A stretch of 64,000 nucleotides of DNA from CAZMGB01 sp964565775 (GTDB taxonomy: Bacteria > Chloroflexota > Dehalococcoidia > DSTF01 > JALHUB01), in contig CAZMGB010000009.1 in the NCBI GenBank assembly GCA_964565775.1, positions 62,001-126,000 on the forward strand. Reading direction: 5' to 3'. The notes beneath the pieces are model-generated. The model worked only from the letters and a program-made list of their open reading frames with translations, searched no databases and was not told the origin of the DNA. The position numbers were made by a program, and so were the translations under genes. Positions 58,446 through 64,000 of the stretch are shown piece after piece; positions within the stretch are counted from its first letter, which is position 1; each line of letters starts with the position of its first letter.

Positions 58446-59023
58446 GCACGGTAGCAGGAGAGCTGATCCGCGTGCCCCCCGCTATGGGTGCCTTCGTGCG
58501 CGAGGTGGAGGCGGCCTCCGGCGCGAGCATAGCACTCTGTCTCCAGTGTCAGAAGTGCACCTCCGGCTGCCCCGTGGCCGCGGACGCCGACATCAAGCCG
58601 CACGAGATTATCCGGCTCGTCCAGCTAGGGGAGCGAGATGAGGTCCTTTCGAGCCGCATGATCTGGGAATGCACGTCGTGCGAGACGTGCTGGACGCGCT
58701 GTCCGCAAGCGGTGGCACTCCCGGCGGCTATCGATGCCCTGCGCAGGCTGTCGCGCGCCGCCGCGAAGGTCACTCCGGAGACCAGAGTCCCAGCTTTCAA
58801 CGACATCTTTCTCGGCTCAGTGCGGCAGATGGGCCGGGTGTATGAGATAGGGCTCATGGCGGCGTTCAAGCTCCGCACGAAGGACCTCCTTCAGGACTTT
58901 AACAAGCTGCCGGCGATGCTTCGCAAAGGCAAGCTGGCGCTGCTGCCCGTCTTCGTACGCGGCCGTTCGGACCGAACGCGCCTGTTCCGGCGCATCGAAG
59001 GGTCCGGAGGTGAGAAGCGATGA
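58442..59023 (+). CDS. hdrC: Heterodisulfide reductase subunit C-like protein
   Basis: A 193-residue soluble iron-sulfur protein with two complete 4Fe-4S motifs: Cys33, 36, 39, 43 (CLQCQKCTSGCP) and Cys77, 80, 83, 87 (CTSCETCWTRCPQ). The spacing and the helical segment between them match HdrC, which carries electrons from HdrA to the catalytic HdrB. The C-terminal 80 residues, basic and helical, are like longer HdrC proteins of bacteria. Both ends overlap neighbouring genes by four bases (ATGA), so stoichiometric production with the glutamate synthase subunit and HdrB is likely. No membrane helix is seen. Confidence 0.93.
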   Translation: MSTVAGELIRVPPAMGAFVREVEAASGASIALCLQCQKCTSGCPVAADADIKPHEIIRLVQLGERDEVLSSRMIWECTSCETCWTRCPQAVALPAAIDALRRLSRAAAKVTPETRVPAFNDIFLGSVRQMGRVYEIGLMAAFKLRTKDLLQDFNKLPAMLRKGKLALLPVFVRGRSDRTRLFRRIEGSGGEKR

Positions 59024-59928
59024 GCTACGTCTTCTATCCCGGCTGCTCGCTTGAGTCGACCGCGAAGAGCTATCACGTTTCCACGAAGGCCGTCGCCCGC
59101 GCGCTGGGGCTGGAACTGCCGGAACTGCCCGACTGGATCTGCTGCGGCTCGACGGCCGCTCACCAGTCGAACTCCCTGCTGTCGCTGGCGCTTCCGGCGA
59201 AGAACTTGCTCGCGGCCTCCGGCAAGACAGTGGCCGTGTGCTGCGCCGCTTGCTACAGCCGCCTGAAGGTGGCGAATGACCGGATCGCCAACGATGCGGG
59301 CACCCGTTCCCGGGTCGCCGATGCCCTGGGCAGCGACTACGACGGCTCTACGCCGGTGAAGCACCTGCTCGAGATCCTGAGGGACGAGATCGGGCTCGAC
59401 GAGATCGCCAAGCGCGTGTCGAAGCCGCTGGCGGGCCTGCGTGTCGCAGCCTACTACGGCTGCCTGCTCTTGCGTCCACCGGAAGTAATGCGGTTCGACG
59501 ACCCGGAGAACCCGACGCTGCTGGATAACGTCCTTGCCGCCGCTGGCGCTGAGCCTCTGCAATGGCCTCACAAGACGGAGTGCTGCGGCGCGAGCTACTC
59601 GATCACGAAGGTCGAGATCGTGCAAAGGCTGTCGTATGACATCCTGGCGATGGCCCGCGACTCGGGGGCCGACTGCATTGCCGCAGCCTGTCCCCTCTGT
59701 CAGCTCAACCTGGACATGCGGCAGAGAGAGATCGAGGTGCGGTTCGGCGACAGACTGGGCCTGCCCGTGCTCTACTTCACCCAATTGCTCGGCCTGGCTC
59801 TCGGCCTCAAGCCGAATGAGCTCGGGCTGAGCAGCCTGATAGTGGACCCCATGCCGCTCTTGGCGAAGAGGGGCCTCCTGGCGCACGCCGGGTTGAAGGC
59901 GGCGGCGCCCGCGAACGTACCGGAATAG
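59020..59928 (+). CDS. hdrB: Heterodisulfide reductase subunit B-like protein
   Basis: A 302-residue protein with two CCG (cysteine-rich) domains. The first has Cys9, Cys41-Cys42 and Cys75/Cys78 (YPGCSLES, WICCGSTAAHQ, VCCAACYSRL). The second has AAYYGCLLLRPP, KTECCGASYS and AAACPLCQLNLDMRQ. These bind the unusual noncubane 4Fe-4S clusters that reduce disulfides or other small substrates in HdrB. Both cluster sites look complete, so it should be catalytic. The substrate in a bacterium without coenzyme M/B is unknown; in acetogen relatives HdrABC serves as an electron module rather than a true heterodisulfide reductase. Followed after four bases by hdrA. Confidence 0.94.
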   Translation: MSYVFYPGCSLESTAKSYHVSTKAVARALGLELPELPDWICCGSTAAHQSNSLLSLALPAKNLLAASGKTVAVCCAACYSRLKVANDRIANDAGTRSRVADALGSDYDGSTPVKHLLEILRDEIGLDEIAKRVSKPLAGLRVAAYYGCLLLRPPEVMRFDDPENPTLLDNVLAAAGAEPLQWPHKTECCGASYSITKVEIVQRLSYDILAMARDSGADCIAAACPLCQLNLDMRQREIEVRFGDRLGLPVLYFTQLLGLALGLKPNELGLSSLIVDPMPLLAKRGLLAHAGLKAAAPANVPE

Positions 59929-59932
59929 ACCG

Positions 59933-62900
59933 ATGAAACAGGACATACCGACCGGCGCAGTGCTCGTCTACGGGGCAGGGATAGCAGGCATTCAGGCGTC
60001 GCTCGACCTGGCCGAATCCGGCTTCAAGGTGTACCTCGTCGAGCGCTCGCCCGCTATCGGCGGCAGGATGTCCCAGCTCGACAAGACTTTCCCCACCGGC
60101 GACTGCGCGATGTGCATTCTGTCGCCGAAGCTCGTCGAGTGCGGGCGCAACAAGAACATCGAGATCATCACCCTCGCCGAGATGGAGAGCATCACCGGCG
60201 AGCCCGGCCAGCTTGACGTGCGCATCAGGAGGAATCCGCGCTACGTCGACCTCCAGAAGTGCAACGCCTGCGGTGACTGCGCCGAGGTCTGTCCAGTATC
60301 CCTGCCCAGCGAGTTCGACCGGGGGCTCGGCGAAAGGAAGGCTATCTTCCGCCCCTACCCGCAGGCGATCCCCAACGTGTACGGCATCTCGAAGGCCGAC
60401 GGCACCGCACCCTGTAGACACGCATGTCCGGCGGGCGTGAACGCGCACGGCTATGTCGCGCTGGTCGGCCAGGGCAGGTTCAAGGAAGCCTACGACCTCA
60501 TCCGCGAGCGCTGTCCGCTGCCGGCAGTCTGCGGCCGAATCTGCCAGCACCCCTGCGAGGACCAGTGCAATCGAGGCGATATAGACGAGCCTGTCGCCAT
60601 CCGCGACCTGAAGCGCTTCGCCACCGACTGGGTCTATACCAACCGGGAGCAGTTTGCGGAGGAAGCCGAAACCGCATCGCCCTGGAGCGAGCTGCGCGAA
60701 GAGAAGATCGCGATCATCGGCGGCGGGCCGGCCGGCCTTACGGCCGCCCACGATCTGAGCCGGATGGGGTACAGGGTGACGATCTTTGAGGCGATGCCGT
60801 TCCTGGGTGGGATGCTGCGCCTCGGCGTGCCCGAGTACCGGCTCCCGAGGGATGTGCTCGACTTCGAGATAGACCAGCTACTCAACGACCGCATCGAGGT
60901 GAGGTTGGACTGCCGGATCGGGCGCGACGTGACCCTGGACGGCCTCCGCAGCGACGGCTACGCCTCGATATTCATCGCCTGCGGCGCTCACAGGAACCTG
61001 CGACTGGAAGTGGAGGGGAGTGAGTACGAAGGTGTAGTTTACGGGCTCGACTTCTTGAGGAGCGTGAACCTGGGCGAGCAGGTTCGCGTCGGGAAGCGAA
61101 CGGCCGTGATCGGCGGCGGAAACGTGGCGATGGACGCCGCGCGCGCCGCCCTGCGGCTGGGCTCGGATGAAGTGACGATAGTCTACCGCCGCTCGCGCGC
61201 CGAAATGCCGGCGCTCGATGAGGAGGTCCATCTCGCCGAGGAAGAGGGAGTCAGGTTCCACTTGCTGGCCGCCCCGGTCCGCATGATCGGCGATGATAGG
61301 GGCTCCGTCGTCGCGATGGAGTGCCTGCGGATGAAGCTGGGTGAGCCGGACGCGAGCGGCCGGCGGCGACCCGAGCCGATCGAGGGGTCGAACTTCACCA
61401 TCGAGGCGGACACCGTCATCATCGCGATAGGGCAGACGGCTGATCTCGATGGCCTGCCATTGGGCTCGCGCGGAAGGATCGACTGTGACGACTCGCTTGC
61501 CACGGAGATGCCGGGCGTGTTCGCCGGCGGGGACGTGGTCCTGGGGCCGGCCTCGTTCGTCGACGCGATGGGGCACGGTCACCGCGCCGCCGAGGCGATC
61601 CACCGTTATCTCCGCGGCGAAAGCGTAAGGGATGCGGCGCCGGCCGGCGGGGCCGCTGACGAGAAGCTCGCCCCGAACCCTCTGCCGTCCGCCCCGCACC
61701 AGCCTCGACGTCCCATGCCGCAGTCGCCGGTCGACGAGCGCAAACGGGACATGCGCGAGATCGATCTCGGCTATTCCGAGGAGGATGCCATCGCCGAAGC
61801 GAGGCGCTGCCTCAACTGCGGGCTCTGCTCCGACTGCCGCCTCTGCGAAAAGGTATGCGATCCCGGCGCCATCTTCCACGACATGCGGCCGGAATCGGAG
61901 GTGCTTCGGGTCGGCGCCGTCATCCTCACCCCCGGCTCCGAAGAGATGCAGCCGTCCCTTCGCGGGGAGTACGGCCACGGCCGCTACGACAACGTGCTTT
62001 CGTCTGTCCAGTTCGAGCGCATGCTCAGCGCTTCGGGGCCGACGGAAGGCACCGTGCAGAGACCGTCCGACGGCCAGCCCGTGAAGCGGATCGCCTTCAT
62101 CCAGTGCGTCGGCTCGCGCGATAGCGCTCGCGGCAACGGCTACTGCTCCTCGATATGTTGCATGTCGGCGACGAAAGAGGCACTCGTCGCAATGGAGCAC
62201 ATTCCGGGGCTCGAGATTGCCATCTTCTGCATGGACATCCGCGCCTTCGGTAAGGAGTTCGACCGCTACGTCGACCGGGCGCGCAGCGAGCACGGCGTGC
62301 GATACGTCCGGGCTATCCCCTCGCGCGTGGTCGAGATGCCGGGCACGAAGAACCCGCGTGTGCGCTATTTCGACGAGCACGGGGACGACCGTCAGGAGGA
62401 GTTCGATCTTGTGGTCCTTTCGGTCGGCATGAAGCCCGGCGCCAGCGTCACGGAGCTCGCCGAGCGGCTCGGGATTGACCGCAACCAGTTCGGCTTCTGC
62501 GAGACGGATCGGCTTACGCCGGTGGTCTCGTCACTGCCGGGTGTCTTCGTGGCCGGCGCCTTCCAGGAGCCGAAGGACATACCGGAATCGGTGGCGCAGG
62601 CCAGCGCCGCAGCGGCCAGCGCAATGGAGCTGCTTGTGCGCGGGCGGGGCACGCTGGCCCGCCGCCACGAGTATCCCGAGGAGCGAGACGTCACGGACGA
62701 AGAGCCGCGAATCGGCGTCTTCATCTGCCACTGCGGGCACAACATCGCCTCGGTGGTGGACGTCGAGGCGGTCGCGCGCGAGGCGGCGGAGCTGCCAAAC
62801 GTCGTCTACTCCGAGACCGATCTCTTCACGTGCTCCGACACCAGTCAGGCCCGACTCAAAGACCTGATCCTCCAGCATCGCCTGAACCGAGTCGTTATCG

Positions 62901-64000
62901 CCTCGTGCTCGCCGCGCACGCATGAGGTGCTGTTCCAGGAGACGCTCCGGGAGTCTCGGCTGAACCCCTACCTCTTCGCGATGACGAACATCCGTGATCA
63001 ATGCTCGTGGGTGCACCGCGACGATCCGGCTCGGGCTACGGAAAAGGCTTGCGACCTCATGCGCATGGCGGTGGGGCGCGCACGATGGCTTCGCTCGCTG
63101 GAAACCGGGCAGGTCCCGATCACGCGCGCGGCGCTCGTCCTCGGGGGCGGCCTGGCAGGCATGACCGCTGCGCTCTCGATAGCGGACCAGGGCTTCGAGG
63201 TGCATCTCGTGGAGAAGGAGCCCGAGCTGGGCGGCAACCTTCGCTTCATTCACTACACGCTGGAGCGAGATGACATCCAGGAGTTCGCTGCGGACCTGGT
63301 CGGCCGCATTCGCTCCCATCCGCTCATCACCCTCTACCTCGATTCGAAGGTGACGGAGGTTTCCGGCCACGTCGGGAACTTCAGGTGCCAGATCGAAGGT
63401 GCCGACGGCGCGAAGACGGTCAACCACGGCGTGACAATCATCGCCACCGGCGGCGTCGAGCGGCCGACCGAACAGCACCTTCGCGGCAGGCACGAGCGCG
63501 TGGTCACCCAGCGGGAGCTGGAGGCGCAGTTGGCCGGCGGCGGCTTGCCCCCGGAGCTGGGCGAACGGCCGACCGTCGTCATGATACAGTGCGTCGGATC
63601 GCGAACGGAGGAGAACCCCTATTGTAGCCGCGTCTGCTGCTCGGAGGCCGTCAAGAACGCGCTGGCGATCAAGGCGCAGCGGCCAGAGGCGCAGGTGATC
63701 GTCCTCAACAAAGACATCCGCACCTACGGCTTCCGCGAGACGTATTTCCAGATGGCGCGCCAGGCCGGGGTACTGTTCATCCGCTATCCGGAAGAGCAAG
63801 AGCCCGAGACATTCGATGACCAGGGCCCGGTTGTGCGCGTCACGGACGCGAGCACCCGCCGCCAGCTCCTGCTGCGGCCCGACCTGCTCGTGCTGAGCAC
63901 AGGAATCGCACCCGCGCCCGACAACCCGGAGCTGTCGGCGATCTTGAGGACGTCGCTGACTGCCGACGGCTTCTTCCTCGAAGCGCACCCCAAGCTCCGT
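59933..64000 (+). CDS. hdrA: Giant HdrA with inserted GltD-type oxidoreductase and second HdrA unit (3' end cut)
   Basis: At least 1356 residues, continuing past the window. Residues 1-30 form the first FAD fold (VYGAGIAGIQASLDLAE), followed by CAMCILSPKL and a 4Fe-4S motif at Cys110 (CNACGDCAEVCP). Then, from about 161, a full GltD/NfnB-like part is inserted: CRHACPAGVNAHGY, CGRICQHPCEDQCNRG, an FAD fold at 258 (IAIIGGGPAGLTAAHDL), an NADPH fold at 390 (AVIGGGNVAMDAARAA) and GVFAGGDVVLG. HdrA resumes with CLNCGLCSDCRLCEKVC (626) and FIQCVGSRD (725). A second HdrA unit begins near 927 (VFICHCGHNIA), with another FAD fold at about 1070 (LGGGLAGMTAA). HdrA is the site of flavin-based electron bifurcation; the insert would bring NAD(P)H to it. 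Confidence 0.9.
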   Translation, partial: MKQDIPTGAVLVYGAGIAGIQASLDLAESGFKVYLVERSPAIGGRMSQLDKTFPTGDCAMCILSPKLVECGRNKNIEIITLAEMESITGEPGQLDVRIRRNPRYVDLQKCNACGDCAEVCPVSLPSEFDRGLGERKAIFRPYPQAIPNVYGISKADGTAPCRHACPAGVNAHGYVALVGQGRFKEAYDLIRERCPLPAVCGRICQHPCEDQCNRGDIDEPVAIRDLKRFATDWVYTNREQFAEEAETASPWSELREEKIAIIGGGPAGLTAAHDLSRMGYRVTIFEAMPFLGGMLRLGVPEYRLPRDVLDFEIDQLLNDRIEVRLDCRIGRDVTLDGLRSDGYASIFIACGAHRNLRLEVEGSEYEGVVYGLDFLRSVNLGEQVRVGKRTAVIGGGNVAMDAARAALRLGSDEVTIVYRRSRAEMPALDEEVHLAEEEGVRFHLLAAPVRMIGDDRGSVVAMECLRMKLGEPDASGRRRPEPIEGSNFTIEADTVIIAIGQTADLDGLPLGSRGRIDCDDSLATEMPGVFAGGDVVLGPASFVDAMGHGHRAAEAIHRYLRGESVRDAAPAGGAADEKLAPNPLPSAPHQPRRPMPQSPVDERKRDMREIDLGYSEEDAIAEARRCLNCGLCSDCRLCEKVCDPGAIFHDMRPESEVLRVGAVILTPGSEEMQPSLRGEYGHGRYDNVLSSVQFERMLSASGPTEGTVQRPSDGQPVKRIAFIQCVGSRDSARGNGYCSSICCMSATKEALVAMEHIPGLEIAIFCMDIRAFGKEFDRYVDRARSEHGVRYVRAIPSRVVEMPGTKNPRVRYFDEHGDDRQEEFDLVVLSVGMKPGASVTELAERLGIDRNQFGFCETDRLTPVVSSLPGVFVAGAFQEPKDIPESVAQASAAAASAMELLVRGRGTLARRHEYPEERDVTDEEPRIGVFICHCGHNIASVVDVEAVAREAAELPNVVYSETDLFTCSDTSQARLKDLILQHRLNRVVIASCSPRTHEVLFQETLRESRLNPYLFAMTNIRDQCSWVHRDDPARATEKACDLMRMAVGRARWLRSLETGQVPITRAALVLGGGLAGMTAALSIADQGFEVHLVEKEPELGGNLRFIHYTLERDDIQEFAADLVGRIRSHPLITLYLDSKVTEVSGHVGNFRCQIEGADGAKTVNHGVTIIATGGVERPTEQHLRGRHERVVTQRELEAQLAGGGLPPELGERPTVVMIQCVGSRTEENPYCSRVCCSEAVKNALAIKAQRPEAQVIVLNKDIRTYGFRETYFQMARQAGVLFIRYPEEQEPETFDDQGPVVRVTDASTRRQLLLRPDLLVLSTGIAPAPDNPELSAILRTSLTADGFFLEAHPKLR

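Noticed and set aside
1..64000. tRNA, rRNA or integrated prophage features
   Set aside because: No tRNA-like TTCGA arms in a cloverleaf context, no rRNA-like stretches, and no integrase, capsid or terminase genes were seen.

Overview
This is a GC-rich (well over 60 percent) bacterial chromosome segment with tightly packed genes, frequent ATGA and TGATG overlaps, GTG/TTG starts and purine-rich ribosome binding sites. Together, the Tat, Suf and type IV pilus genes, an archaeal-like split glutamate synthase and heterodisulfide-reductase genes suggest a Chloroflexota (Dehalococcoidia-like) or similar deep-branching Gram-positive-type anaerobe or facultative organism. This assignment is an inference from gene content, not a measurement. 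I found no rRNA, tRNA, CRISPR array or complete insertion sequence.

Region 1 (1-5000): a uracil-DNA glycosylase start runs off the left edge. It is followed by a leftward housekeeping block fabG-nusB-acpP and tatB-tatC, then a rightward CaiB-type CoA transferase and a very short glutaredoxin-like gene. Region 2 (5000-7700): a cysteine-rich PadR regulator with an ArsM-type arsenite methyltransferase behind a promoter flanked by two ACCTAGGT sites, then a CPBP protease and a MITE-like element. Region 3 (7700-14700): a complete SUF operon, sufR-sufC-sufB-sufD-Rieske ferredoxin-sufS-sufU-sufT, behind a strong sigma-70 promoter. Region 4 (14700-20700): a full-length glutamate synthase large subunit with no adjacent gltD, then an alkylsulfatase-like metallo-hydrolase.

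Region 5 (20700-34700, leftward): a type IV pilus operon in the order pilin, receiver-domain remnant, pilB, pilC, minor pilin, a 1005-residue modular pilin-like adhesin, pilX-like, pilO-like, pilM, pilN, prepilin peptidase, pilT and a DUF2723 membrane protein. Region 6 (34700-39700): mixed housekeeping and accessory genes (MBL hydrolase, DedA, YjbQ, MobB, phosphotransferase, PPOX flavoprotein). Region 7 (39700-50100): two very large paralogous PAS-GGDEF-HD-GYP cyclic-di-GMP enzymes point at each other across an alcohol dehydrogenase. Their HD-GYP ends form an almost identical 577-bp inverted repeat, and both have a related leader with twin CGATAAT heptamers. The nearby pilus operon makes pilus or adhesion control a plausible output.

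Region 8 (51287-64000, continuing past the right edge) is the most unusual part. One rightward operon encodes an MvhD-like protein, a MetF-like methylenetetrahydrofolate reductase, two ferredoxin-FMN glutamate-synthase-like proteins (one apparently degenerate), a fused glutaminase/GXGXG glutamate synthase protein, HdrC, HdrB, and a giant HdrA that carries a whole GltD-like NAD(P)H oxidoreductase inside it and then a second HdrA unit. The genes overlap or nearly touch, behind one promoter with a perfect palindrome just downstream. The simplest reading is a multi-subunit flavin/iron-sulfur complex joining NAD(P)H, ferredoxin, glutamine/glutamate and one-carbon (methylene-THF) chemistry, resembling the acetogen Hdr-MvhD-MetFV assemblies but with a glutamate synthase built in.
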